DNA of 20,531 nt from Phallusia fumigata (GCA_008931825.1 QXVZ01004759.1:1-20531); one strand, 5' to 3'. Shown: positions 9,151 to 19,409, numbered from the stretch's first letter. Translations and numbers: made by a program. The notes: generated by a model from the letters alone, not told the origin.

Positions 9151-11160
9151 GGCCATCTTTGGCATGCGGTGAGTGGTAAAATATGCCAAGTGCAATTTCC
9201 TGTGGCGCGCTTAAAGCTGTCGGACGCAGACGGTGAATTTGCTGCAGGAGACGTGCGAGAAGTCTAAGATGCCAGGGCCAGACATGAAACTGTGGGCTGG
9301 AAAGTGTTGCTCGTCAGTCGTCCACTAATGGTCGTGTTTACTGTTGTTGCTTCAGGCAGTGCTTTCTACAGTTGGGATTCTTATGCGATATAAAAAGCAC
9401 GTCGGGTGTTTTGCAATGTCCGCTTGTTACAAGTGCTCAAAATTCTATGCAACGTTGACGGACGTAAATATTTGTTGCTTTATGTGGTTTTAGCCTGATT
9501 ATCTGTTTTATCGTGATTTTTTGTTGATTTTCAGAGTAATAATTCAGAGTTGTGTAGATTGCAGGAAGGTGTTGGTGTTACACAGAGTGCGGCCCGCTCA
9601 ACGCATTTAATGCAGTACTTGCAAATCCAATCCATTTGTTTTCACATAAATTAGTTTTGCAAAACAGACGGGCCTTTTTTCTCGTTCGTGACGTGACAGC
9701 GCCCCAAGCGAGCCAAAACTTTACTGAGGGCAGTTCTTCTCAACTTACTGACGTCACACTTTTAAACTTTCAAAGTTCTACGGCAAACTTCAACTTGCGT
9801 TTTGCGCCAAGGCAACATTTCGAAGAGTTTAATTTCTACTATGACGTTTTAAAACATCATAAACGCACAGTATAGACGTTCCTAATAAAGTTTGGATTTG
9901 AGAATCGACCACATGCAAATGTGTGCAAAATGTTTTTACTTTCTAAAAATTAAGTAGCAGTTACACTGCGCGCACATCGCATCGTCTTGCGGAGCTCTGA
10001 CTTAGGGTTTTCTTTTTTATTTCCTGAGAAACGGGAGTCTTTTCCAGAATGTGAGTGTTTGATACGTAATCAACCACAAACACAACCCGTGTTAAATGAA
10101 GATGGGTATCCGGTTTAATTCTCATTCTGTAATAGTAGAAGTTTGTCTGAAAAAACCAATCGGGTTGATTTCCGCTAAATGTTGAGATTTTCCAAGCATC
10201 ATAAAGTGTCTCGTCACGCAGAATGAAACTGCGGTGGCCTAATTGCCCGCGAAAGAATGCGTGCAGCGAAAACGAGGATAAATTCAGACGTATAGGTTTG
10301 ATGAGTGTAAAAAAATAATTGCTGGTCTTCAGCCAGTTGCTACGTTACCAAGCTTATCATTATGACGCCATGAGCGTGTGTCGCTTGTTGAGCGGCCCTG
10401 CAAACTGATGAATTGAGAAATGCTTCTTTTGCCAATAGCTTTTTTAACGTTGGATTCTGTGGTGGTACGGATTAGCAATGGACCTTAATTTCATGTGTTG
10501 ATTCTCAAACGTTTCACGATGCGACGTCTTTGGAAAAGTTGGTTTGACTTCGACGCACCAGCGATAAGAATTTTATAAAGACGCTTTTTATCAAAGCTGT
10601 ATTTATTGATACAAAAACAATTTGGCTGCTAAACGGAATTATTGCGCGACTCCTTGTCAAATTAAAACTAAGCACCAGGGTGCCGCGATGTACAGCTCGA
10701 GGAACACGGTTTTAAAGTGAAACCCAAAGCAGTGTAGTTCTTGTTTTGCGTGACTTTGCGTTATTGAAAAACAATTTTTGCAGCGGCGTTGGGAGGTTTG
10801 TGTAGTTCATTGTTTATGCTAGAGGAGGCATCACGTGACTTGGTGAATTGCGTTACCCCCGATGTTTCCGGAATTTCCGATAATTTTTCGTTCAGACGAA
10901 TTTTTGAACATCAGACAGAGAAACGTGATGGGAGGGGAGGGGTGGGCGAGTCTCAGTAAATTCGCTGCCGAGGACGAACCCTGTTTTACTTTTTATTGTG
11001 AGACAACAAAAAACAGAGGTTGAACAGAAAGGTGTAGAGCCAGTCTAAACCAATGGTTTCCCGGGAAGGAATTATATGAGTTAAAGGGAAGGTATTTCCA
11101 CTTTATAGTTAATAAGTTTAGTATTTCTTTAAAGGTAGACCAGTGGTTCTAATATTACTT
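9151..11160. other. Intergenic upstream of the plus-strand globin
   Basis: No recognisable gene. An open frame at about 9636-9875 (plus) has no family features, no ATG-supported start and no clear splice signals. A TGACGTCA lies at 9749-9756. A G-rich patch (GGGAGGGGAGGGGTGGG) lies at about 10930-10946. Confidence 0.5.
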
Positions 11161-11167
11161 TATATAA
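11161..11167 (+). promoter_or_regulatory. Possible TATA box of the plus-strand globin
   Basis: TATATAA about 245 bp upstream of the ATG at 11407. If used, transcription would start near 11190 with a leader of about 215 nt. This is plausible but unproven in AT-rich DNA. Confidence 0.3.
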
Positions 11168-11406
11168 CTTCTTGTCTAGTAGGGGAGGAATAAAAAATTA
11201 CAAAATACGCAAAGAGCGGGGAATGCATCAAAAAAGTTTGGGACAAATGGTCTAAACGAATTAATCCCTTGGACATTGCGCAACCGACCCAAGACTATCT
11301 TGAAGTGATCACAACATCCATTCTCAAGCAAACGCTTGCTGGGTTTAACCGATTTATACATTTATTGCTAGTTGCTAATAGAGAGGTTCGGGAAACACAT
11401 AATAGT

Positions 11407-13384
11407 ATGGGTTTGACTGCTGAAGATATTCGAAACATTCGAGAGAGCTGGAAGAAACTGGTGGATGCTGTGGGTCTGGAAACATTGGGAATTGTGGTTC
11501 TGCAAGGGTCAGTGTTTTATTTACTTTTTTATGACATTTTTACTTGATAAAACGTAAGATTAATGCATATTAAACTTCATAACCGTCGGCGTAGCTGGGG
11601 GGAGGGGCCATTGCACCCTCCCAGGGTTTTGGACTAAGTGACCTATTGATTTGAAGGCGATATTTCAATATTTAATCTTTAACGATATTGATCTACATTT
11701 CTGATAGTTTTTTGTGTTAACTAGTCGTTTTAGGCATTTTTCCTGCGTTTCGAAACCTGAGAATATTTGCTAAAGTTGCCAGAAAACAAAAACGGATTTG
11801 TAAAATCCCCAGAAATGTAAAAAGAATACTTGGACGTAGTAGAAGCAAGAATCATTTGTTTGAATGTTAAAAGTATGTTGGACTGCGCTATTAATGCAAT
11901 GAATTTGATATCCACAAGCGTCTTAATCACAAAAAATCATGTTTGTAAATAATTTTGTCGCACGCAGACTTTTTAATCAGGCTCCTGAAACGAGAGAAGT
12001 TTTCACCCGACTAGGAGTCACTGCAGGTCCGGATAAAATGTACAGCATTGAGGAACTCAAGGTCATCCCCAAGGTCGTGGAGCACGCCAACAAGTATGAT
12101 ATCGATGGAATAATGCTGCATTTTAGCGTTTTAATTCGGTCTAGTTACAAGTGCCATCGTTATAAGGTTTTTGGAGCTCGTTACTAATAAGTTAACCCAA
12201 GCTTGTTGGTTCGAATCCCGGTTGAACTGCCTTTCCCTCAGCAAAATACAGCATACTTCATTCTATCTTAGTAAAATCCGAATACAAGTTTTGTTTCTTA
12301 CTTTAGCAAATTTGGGCAAATTGACCTTAGTTTTTCTACCACTAAGTTTGTTGTTTGGCAAGAAAACAAAGAATTCAAGGTGGGATTTGAACCAACAACC
12401 TTGCCAATATTAGACAAAATCATTTCATTGACTAAATATTACATAACGAAATATCACAAAGTGTTAAGGTGGAGTTCCCACTCGATAACTGGGGACTTGG
12501 TAAGATTACGAAACGTTTTATTTTTGTTCCTTTTCTAGCTTAGCCAGCACAATTGATGGATTGCTAAAGATTTTGGAAGACACAGACGCAGCGGTGAAAG
12601 CCCTGACGGAGCTCGGACATGTCCATGTTATACACAGAGTCACCCACAAACATATCGACGTAAGTTGGGTTTAAACTCTGGAATTTCAGGAAATTTTGTG
12701 GTAAATTTGAGACAATAGCCTCTTGGCGACAGACGTAGATATAAAAAAATTTACTTTTCTGCACAAGTAAATTAAATGAATTAGAGTTAGATTTGGAAAG
12801 AAAATTAATTGATTAAGGCACAAGGAAAAAAATGAAACAACACTGTGAACGAGCCTCATAAACCCCAAGTTTTACTGACGCCATGTTGTTCTAGCCCTAG
12901 AAGAGACCCTCATGTATCGCTAAACAGGGGAATCACCCCACTTGCTTGCCTTGGCGCCACGAGAAAACTTATTTCTACCTTTCCAAACTACACGTTCAAA
13001 ATCCGCCACTGTCTGGCCTAACATAATTTGGCGAAACGTTTGCTTTACCTAACAAATTCTGATTACATCGCACTAACACCCCCTGACATATACGTATACG
13101 TCACAATAAGTGTGACGTCATACCGCTTATCAAACCAAAAATTATTTTTACATCTCACGTCACAGCATTGTGACGTCACACAAACGCGCCCGTCTAAACC
13201 AAGTTTGTTTTTCGCGTACGCCGCAATTCAGAAGTTGTGTTTTTCATTTGCCGATTTGTTCCAGACGCTGGGGCCGATCTTGCTGGATGTGATTTGTACT
13301 AACCTGAATGTGCCAGTGTCATCTCCAAGCGGGGTTTCCTGGGGAAATCTCTATGGTATCATCGCCAGCTGCATGAAGGTGTAG
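11407..13384 (+). CDS. Globin, four exons
   Basis: A predicted haem-binding globin of 155 residues. Exons are 11407-11507, 11968-12093, 12539-12659 and 13265-13384 (TAG stop), with GT-AG introns in phase 2 (B12.2), phase 2 (E10) and phase 0 (G7.0). Exon 1 has RESWKKL, giving the conserved Trp A12. Exon 2 has APETREVF, giving Pro C2 and Phe CD1, and ends at VVEHAN with distal His E7. Exon 3 has ELGHVHVIH, giving proximal His F8, 32 residues after E7 as in neuroglobin and cytoglobin. Exon 4 is the G/H helix region. The frame is open upstream, but no ATG precedes 11407 in it, which fixes the start. It is paralogous to the minus-strand globin, with equal exon 2 and 3 lengths. With normal ligands it is the more conventional oxygen-binding candidate of the pair. 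It is likely one of the small set of Ciona haemoglobins, but I cannot say which. Confidence 0.9.
12185..12225 (+). mobile_element. SINE relic with box B in globin intron 2
   Basis: AAGCTTGTTGGTTCGAATCC matches the T-arm end of the local tRNA-derived SINE family, with a perfect GGTTCGAATCC box B core. The 5' half is decayed (TTACTAATAAGTTAAC). It lies just downstream of exon 2 in the globin sense. Confidence 0.5.
12375..12422 (-). mobile_element. SINE relic, opposite orientation, in globin intron 2
   Basis: Read on the minus strand, GGCAAGGTTGTTGGTTCAAATCCCA resembles the anticodon and T arms of the SINE head. It faces the relic at 12185-12225, about 150 bp away, forming an inverted pair within the same intron. 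Confidence 0.5.
13113..13178. promoter_or_regulatory. Pair of TGACGTCA palindromes in globin intron 3
   Basis: Perfect TGACGTCA octamers lie at 13113-13120 and 13171-13178. Partial versions (TACGTCA, CACGTCA) lie between and just upstream of them. This parallels the cluster in intron 2 of the minus-strand globin. CREB/ATF-type binding is possible, but a dispersed repeat origin is equally likely. Confidence 0.3.
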
Positions 13385-13468
13385 CCTCCTGTGTACAAAG
13401 TTACAAATTACCTCTGTGTACAAAATGTTAACGATCCAGCTTTGTGAAAGTATTTGAAATATGTTACT

Positions 13469-13545
13469 TGTATACACGACTTTGCAAGCTTAAGGCGGGT
13501 TACCTAACGAGCTTCGTGCAGTCGTGTACGAACTCGTTAGAAAAC
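13469..13545 (+). repeat. Single copy of the 70-bp repeat family
   Basis: CACGACTTTGCAAGCTTAAGGCGGGTTACCTAACGAGCTTCGTGCAG (in pieces) matches the 4437-4756 unit. It is followed by a partial GTACGAACTCGTTAG piece. It lies 85 bp after the globin stop, so it would sit in the 3' UTR if the poly(A) signal at 13786 is used. Confidence 0.8.
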
Positions 13546-13785
13546 CATTTTTTATGTGTGAAAGTGTTTTGAACTAACATCGGTAATTACAGAGTACATC
13601 TATTTAAGCAAATGTGATATTTATGCATGTTTGTATCGTATTTGCCGTATTATTCTTGTCACCAAGTTATTTGAAATTTTGGTTGATGACACTTTTCGTC
13701 AATTGTCTTTATTATTCTTTTGCCAAATTTAACATTTTTTGGCAAGTTTTCGACGAACTAATGGATCTGAAGCTCAATACATTTC

Positions 13786-13791
13786 AATAAA
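13786..13791 (+). terminator. Candidate poly(A) signal of the plus-strand globin
   Basis: AATAAA about 400 bp after the TAG stop, the first perfect hexamer I noticed downstream on this strand. It implies a 3' UTR of about 420 nt containing a 70-bp repeat copy. Confidence 0.45.
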
Positions 13792-13994
13792 CACATCAAC
13801 AAACGAAAAAAATGCGGTTCACATGGCGTTTTGCTGCTTCTTGATCCACAGCGCCATCTAGCGGCATGTTTTTAGCACTTCCAAACCAGATAATTTGTTT
13901 TTTCTGAGGGTGAAGACTGATACAAAGGCATCGTGTATCGGTAAAAAAACCTTTTTCGCAATCATATATAAAATCTAAACAGCACGCAATTTAA

Positions 13995-14205
13995 CATCTT
14001 CTAGTGGTTAGTGCATTTGGAGGTTGGTTTATTATAATTACGGCATTTGCAAAAGAAGCTTTAAAAATGTCAGCCACCTGCAAAAAAATAATGTTGAAAC
14101 TATCACGTGAATAAACAGGTAGCTCGGAAGGTGGATTCGTTGTTTAGCATAAAAATATTTAGGTGTTGCTTTGCCCATGGCCATAATGGATGATAAAATG
14201 TAACA
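13995..14205 (+). mobile_element. Degraded SINE copy
   Basis: CTAGTGGTTAGTGCATTTGGAGGTTGG resembles the SINE head with its T arm lost. The downstream CAGGTAGCTCGGAAGGTGGATTC…TAGGTGTTGCTTTGCCC…GATAAAATG (in pieces) matches the body of the element at 7395-7680. Both parts occur in the same order and orientation. Confidence 0.55.
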
Positions 14206-15654
14206 AACACAAAGTAGAAAAGCGCCCAATATTTAGGCTTTATCAGTTTAAAACTTACCTTTATGTGGTGGTGGTAACAATACCTTTTCGCTCTGATGTA
14301 GATGACATTCGTTTTTCACACACAAACCAGCTTTTCTAGACAAACAAAACGACCTTACAAAGCATTTAAAAACTCTCTGTTCCTCTCTCATCTTATAATT
14401 GACATCCATTCAACCGTGACGATAGAAAATTTAAAACAAATATTTGTTTTTGTTTTTTACATTGGTTTCACGAAAATGTTTTAAATTAATTTTTCTTAAA
14501 TAATTTGAGCAATGCACATCTTGTTGTGGTGGCAAAAACGTAATTTACAATGCGCCAGTTTAAAAGTTATGACTGTCCACAAATTTTGCTTCACATATTC
14601 TTTGTTTATTTATTTTATCTACCCTTTTTCTTTTTGCGGGATAACTGTCAGCAACGAAATAAATACTTGCAGCAGCATGATGAAAAGAATTTAAAACAAA
14701 AAATTATTTTGCAACGAAGTGTTCCTAAAAATAACTTTGCAAAAATCAGATGCAACCAATAACAAAACAAAATGCAAGTAAAAAAAATGTCAACATAGTT
14801 TTTGAGACAACTGTTTTTGTTGCTAAGAGCTAGGAAAAAAACTCTGTGTTACAACGGTATGTGTTCATCAAGCAAATGTTGAGACCCAGATGTTTTCTTG
14901 AAAAAGCAATTGTTTCCACTTTAATTTAAAAAAATACTTTAAAATAATTAGCCCACCCCCCTATATCTGTAATGTTCAAAACAGAGTTGTAGAGTTTAAC
15001 TAATTCCAACTTGCATGCACCTGAGTCCATAGAGCAAACCGCGTCTGGCACGCCCCAGCAAACAACAAAATCATACCTTATCTTTTGATATATTGGGTTT
15101 AGGGCGCTGAAAATTTGCACAGAACTTAAGTGGAGCTACCCGACTCCGAAAATGTAAAAAAAATTTTTTTTGCTAAAAACCCAGGTCTTGCATGTAGGTG
15201 TAGATAGTGATGTAGCACTTGTGAACCTGCTTGTTTATGTCGCAAATTTTGAGCTTTTAAGTTTGTTGAGAGTTTTGTACAGACAGGGACAGCCGCTTTG
15301 TTGAAGGCATTAAACATTAGTTTTTTAGATTGCTTTCAAACACCAGAGTGTGTTCAATTATGCAACACTTGGCCAAATTGTGTCCCCACTCAGGAATAGA
15401 TTTGCAAAACCGTTTCATTTGACAATGTAATATGGTAAAAACAAATAGTCACTACCTGCATTCCTTTTAATGTCATAAGCGTATTAATATTCGGTGTTAT
15501 AAAATGTTTTTAAATGGTTTGCGTCAATCGCTTGAGAATTTGTTGGAAAGTGTTGTGTGCACTTTTGGTGGTCTTGTAGTGTTTGGTTAGCGAGATATTT
15601 GGGTTCAAAGTGGGCACTTTTTTGTTTGCTGGTGCTGTTCGCTCCAGGAATTTT
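14206..15654. other. Intergenic, no supported gene
   Basis: AT-rich. Minus-strand open stretches at about 14926-15120 and 15126-15317 read like ordinary protein, but I found no recognised domain, continuous frame or strong splice pairs, so no gene is called. Confidence 0.4.
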
Positions 15655-15705
15655 GGTTTATCAGTGCAGATTGATTGCAATTGGTTCAAATCTCTAACCA
15701 GTGAA
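15655..15705 (+). mobile_element. Decayed SINE T-arm relic
   Basis: TTTATCAGTGCAGATTGATTGCAATTGGTTCAAATCTC keeps a box B-like GGTTCAAATCT and tRNA-like spacing, but the rest is eroded. It lies about 125 bp upstream of the TM6SF start codon. Confidence 0.3.
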
Positions 15706-15723
15706 ATTAACATTTTTTACTGT

Positions 15724-15739
15724 GATTAATTATTTGCAT
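15724..15739. promoter_or_regulatory. HNF1-like and octamer-like motif upstream of TM6SF
   Basis: GATTAATTATTTGC (15724-15737) matches the HNF1 consensus at most positions, and ATTTGCAT (15732-15739) is the reverse complement of the POU octamer ATGCAAAT. It lies about 90 bp before the ATG. TM6SF2 is a liver and gut gene in vertebrates, so an HNF1-type input is an attractive guess, but AT-rich motifs arise easily by chance. Confidence 0.25.
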
Positions 15740-15784
15740 ATCCTTGTTTGTATTACCACATTAAACACAATAACATGTTATTGC

Positions 15785-15794
15785 CTTCTCACAG
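15785..15794 (+). promoter_or_regulatory. Candidate splice or trans-splice acceptor before TM6SF
   Basis: CTTCTCACAG is a good pyrimidine-rich acceptor ending 32 bp upstream of the ATG at 15827. Tunicates, including Ciona, add a spliced leader to many mRNAs by trans-splicing. This could be such a site, or the end of an intron in the 5' UTR. Confidence 0.4.
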
Positions 15795-15826
15795 ATTTAA
15801 CAAAACCTGAAAACCAGTGAAAAAAC

Positions 15827-18183
15827 ATGGCCAATCTGCAGGGTTTAATAGTTATCATGTTGATCAGTTTTTCTGCATTTCCGTTGGTGTTGTACGTGAC
15901 AACGTCCGATGTGCTAACGGAACCTCTTACCATGATGTCCATTGGGTTGGGCCTAACAGCATCAATTTTGATAGCAATTGCAGTACTTGTTCCACCATCT
16001 GGAATCAAAAATTCGAAGAACATCGAAGGGAGAGGTCTTATCTACTACACATGTGCTTTGTTTATGTGGGCAAGCATGGCAGACTTGGCAATTCAGTCTG
16101 CACATTTTGGCTTCTTCATGGATTTCGAAAGCAACACAGAGTATTTCACCAATGGAGAACCCTACCTCATAACCCCTGTCGGCATCAGCACTCAATATTG
16201 GAACGCCATTGTAAACTATATTCTCTATCTGTTTATCATCTACAAGATTGACAACAATGAGGACCCCAGAAATGTTGTCCTTTATTGGTGCGGTTCGATT
16301 TGCACAAGCCAATTTGTACTGATGTCAGGAATTCTAACTGGATCTTATTCTAATAAACTTGAGTACGCTGTTTGGATGAATGTCACCTTTGCTGTATTCC
16401 CTGCTTGGGTTTTATGGAAATATCTCGTCAAACCAAGAACCGATTTGCCAGCTAAAATGTAAGCAACTTCAAACCTTTAAAATAGGGGTTCGCAGAGGGG
16501 GAATTCGCCACTAGGGGGAATTTTGTTTAAATGTAATGTGAAAAAAATTTATCAATTGTAAGAGCTTTCACTTTTCTATATCATATCATTGTATGTGGTT
16601 GGTAATTACAGGAATGTTCACAACTTTACACAATATGTTGTGGAAGCAGATACCAACTCTTGTTTTCATTTTTAGACCAGAGAAACGTCAATCTGGGTTC
16701 CTGGATTCAATTCTTTCCATCGGCCTGATATCGGCTTCGTGCCTCGCTTTCGTCCGAGTTCTCGGGGCCATGGGATCTGAGTTTCCAGTTATGAAGTATT
16801 ACGCAACCCACTATGAGCCCCATCTTCTTGATGAAACGGATTTCGGCAAAACATGGGCTCTGTATTCAGCAATGTATGGAATTCCATTTCAGGTGTGCTT
16901 TTTATAAATCATTTTGCATGTCCGAAGTTTTGAGCTGCCAAAATGGCGAAGTGGTTTATGTGACTCAAAACATTGTTGGTTTTAATCCGGCCTAAGTTGC
17001 CTGTTTTTTAACTTAAATCATAAAAATGTTGTCACTAAATGAAGTTGGGGTTCTAATCCTGTCTCATGCTGGGGTGTTTTTCTGAGCAAAAACTTGAATA
17101 GGATTGTTTTGCAGCTTGCCGCGGTGTATGGGTTACTCTGCCCTGGAAAGGAATGGATGCTCAATCTGTCAGTTTACTATGCAGCAAGTATTCTACAGGT
17201 TTGTTTGCATTTTGATTGTATTTCTCAATTAGACAAAACACCAAAATGATTTTAACACATTTTTCATAGTCATGCAGTTATGTACTGCAAATCTAAATAA
17301 AACATCAGTTGCCATTTAAACTTGTGGATAATCAGTTGGTGAAAAATTGAAAACTATATCATAAAAGCAAAAAAAACATGTCCCCCCTGGGTTGTGTTAC
17401 AGTGGTGTAATGTAAACAACATGATTTGGTGTCATGTCGTCTTTTGCATACTGTTTAAGACAAGGAACCAATGACAGCATTTCCTGAAGTGCAGAAAGGA
17501 AGCTTGCTAATGGCTCCTTGCATTGTTAATGGACCATGATTCACATTGTTATGGGCTGGTTCATAATAAGTTCTATTACCTAAAAATGGTTTTGGGCCAA
17601 GAATTTGACTGCATAATCATTTTTTTTTGGACAAAAGGGTTTCTTTATCCATAACTAGCCTTGGTTTTACCTTTGTTGTCTTTCTTCATTGCCATTCATT
17701 GCTTAGCACCCCTTTACAGGGGGGTTGTATTGTACTCTGTGTTTTGGTTATCAACTGTTACTAATTTCATTAGGATTATTCTATATCTAAGCAAGGAGAT
17801 AATCTAATTAAAATACTGTAAACATGAAAGTTTTGATAACATCATAAACAGTAAAGGGGACGAAATTGTCGAAAATTTGTACAGCCGGATAATAACTTCT
17901 GACGTTGCTTAGTTTGGCCTCAAGTATTTGTTGCTATCTTCATTTACCCAGCAAGCCAACTTAATTAACTATTTTTTATTTCCAGGGGACTTTCGTTTTC
18001 ACAGCTTATTCATGGTACCCGACATCGGAAGAAAAATACAGGATTCCTGAAGAGTCAAAACAAGTTGTTCTCTGTGTGAATATTGCACTTGCTGTTCTCG
18101 CAAATCTACTTATGGTTAGATGTCTGAGCGATCCTGGATATTTCGCTCCGAAACCATTAACTCAGGAGAAAAAGAGAAATTAA
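15827..18183 (+). CDS. TM6SF: TM6SF1/TM6SF2-like EXPERA membrane protein
   Basis: A complete 376-residue polytopic membrane protein; human TM6SF1 and TM6SF2 are about 370-377. Exons are 15827-16458, 16676-16892, 17115-17198 and 17986-18183 (TAA), with all introns GT-AG in phases 2, 0 and 0. The ATG sits in a good context (AACATGG). Family signatures are NGEPYLITPVGI followed by YWNAIVNYILYL (residues 109-135), YEPHLLDETDFGK (257-269), and YRIPEES with VRCLSDPGYF near the C-terminus. Hydrophobic segments fall at roughly 5-25, 36-55, 70-90, 120-140, 150-172, 182-203, 222-241, 270-290, 297-320 and 340-358. TM6SF proteins carry two EXPERA domains, here about 69-195 and 218-350. Vertebrate TM6SF2 acts in the ER/Golgi in lipoprotein lipidation, and TM6SF1 is lysosomal. 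The function in a tunicate is inferred only. I cannot assign it to TM6SF1 or TM6SF2; a pre-duplication orthologue is likely. The first 210 codons are in one exon, unlike the many-exon vertebrate genes. Confidence 0.9.
16945..17064 (+). mobile_element. Two SINE relics in TM6SF intron 2
   Basis: AATGGCGAAGTGGTTTATGTG (from about 16942) has a box A-like start and is followed by GGTTTTAATCC at about 16977. A second box B-like GGGGTTCTAATCCTGTC lies at about 17045. Both fall in the intron 16893-17114, in the gene's sense, and the second is within 60 bp of the exon 3 acceptor. Confidence 0.45.
17199..17985 (+). other. TM6SF: TM6SF intron 3
   Basis: A 787-bp intron bounded by GTTTGT and TTTCCAG. 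I see no gene, RNA or clear repeat inside it. Confidence 0.75.
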
Positions 18184-18908
18184 CGCAACTTTTGGAAAAC
18201 TGAACATATTTTTTAGGAATACTGAATATATCAGATCCCTTTTGACAACGGTTTATGAAATCTTGTTTATCTCAAATCAAACATTTTTAAATTTAATCAG
18301 TTGCTTCAAGTTTTTTTAAAGAAATTTTTAAAGGTTATAAGTTCAAGTTTGTTAAATTTTAAAAGCAGCAAGTCAAATATTGAGTTTGTTGTTTCTAGTT
18401 TTTTTTTAAAAAATTTTTTCATCTGTCAATGGTTTTGTTATGCCATGCCAACCTCAGCTGTACAAATTGCATTTTCTGGTTTTTCTTAAAACTCAACTTA
18501 CGCTTTTGCACTAAACCTTCGCTAAGCTTTTGACAACTTTGCAAGTCCTCCAAAAACAAAGCTTGCCATTGCGTCATTTTATCCAACACTTGTAAGTTTA
18601 TCGCTATGATAACTTTTGGTTTTAATGTCAACACAGTTCCATTTTGTCTTCGACCAAAATCTTCAAACCGTTGTTCCGAATATTATGATTTTTATGTGCA
18701 CTTATTAATTTCAGTCAACTCATATTAATTCTTATGCAAATCAGTTTATGATATGCAACTTCAACACAAATATTCATTTTATTGCCCCCCAAAAAGGGAA
18801 CTTTTAAATATCAGTGTTTTGCACTTATATTAGTGTCAATGTTAATTATATACAGTGTGTTTGTGAAAATTTTAAAAATGCTATATCCATCAATATGATG
18901 CAAGGGCC

Positions 18909-18914
18909 AATAAA
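18909..18914 (+). terminator. TM6SF: Candidate poly(A) signal of TM6SF
   Basis: AATAAA about 725 bp after the stop, followed within 25 bp by a T-rich stretch containing TTTTTGTTT. I noticed no perfect AATAAA between the stop and here, so the 3' UTR may be about 740 nt. A minus-strand frame inside this UTR has no supporting features. Confidence 0.5.
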
Positions 18915-18938
18915 TGATATTAGTTTCAAAAATTTTTG

Positions 18939-18944
18939 TTTATT
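18939..18944 (-). terminator. Candidate poly(A) signal of the convergent minus-strand gene
   Basis: TTTATT on plus is AATAAA on minus, about 490 bp after the minus-strand stop at 19433. It sits 25 bp from the TM6SF signal, so the two transcripts may overlap at their 3' ends. Confidence 0.35.
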
Positions 18945-19160
18945 CCCAATTTGCAAAACAAGTTAGTTGTGTTTCCTTGTCATGGGCTAGTCTCGACTTG
19001 AATCTAAAATTGTAAACTCCATGATGCTCCAAGTGGTTGTGGAATAACTCATCCTTGTCCAATTGACGTTTTTACTAAAACAGCAACTAGTCAACTCCTC
19101 CAGTAATCAATTGCTATTTCACTTTTTAGAAAAACACAGCAAAAAATTGTTGTGATAGAA

Positions 19161-19230
19161 ATGAAAGGCACAGTGAGTGGATCAACCCAATGCAGTTACA
19201 CCATCATTGCAATGGTTTTATGTGACTGCC
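19161..19230 (+). repeat. Dispersed repeat copy, left of the minus-strand exons
   Basis: ATGAAAGGCA followed by TGCAGTTACACCATCATTGC and TTTTATGTGAC resembles 20123-20195 in order and orientation, at roughly three quarters identity over the core. This is probably an old dispersed element. Confidence 0.5.
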
Positions 19231-19409
19231 AGTCATCAAGAAAACGAAAAAGCGAACCACTCATGAGATTTTTTACCATTTAACCACTAGCGAGTAAATC
19301 ACAATGATGCACAGTCAAATTATACAAAAATAATAATGCAATCCGACAATATTGCACGAAATAAATCACAGATTAACGAAGAGCAGATTCATCGATAAAA
19401 GATCATGAT

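Noticed and set aside
9636..9875. A plus-strand frame of 79 codons
   Set aside because: No recognised motif, no convincing start context or splice sites, and it contains a dispersed TGACGTCA octamer. It is probably chance.
11269..11406. An upstream in-frame extension of the plus-strand globin
   Set aside because: It begins at TTG and contains no ATG before 11407. The paralogue starts at the equivalent place.
15126..15713. A minus-strand gene before TM6SF made of two ATG-started frames
   Set aside because: No strong splice sites or recognised domain. Part of one frame overlaps a decayed SINE T arm, which explains its composition.
15817..16312. Other open frames overlapping the first TM6SF exon on both strands
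   Set aside because: They are in alternative frames of a well-supported exon and have no family signatures.
18419..18634. A minus-strand frame within the TM6SF 3' UTR
   Set aside because: No homologous motif, no ATG-supported exon structure and no splice continuity with the minus-strand exons at 19433-19990.
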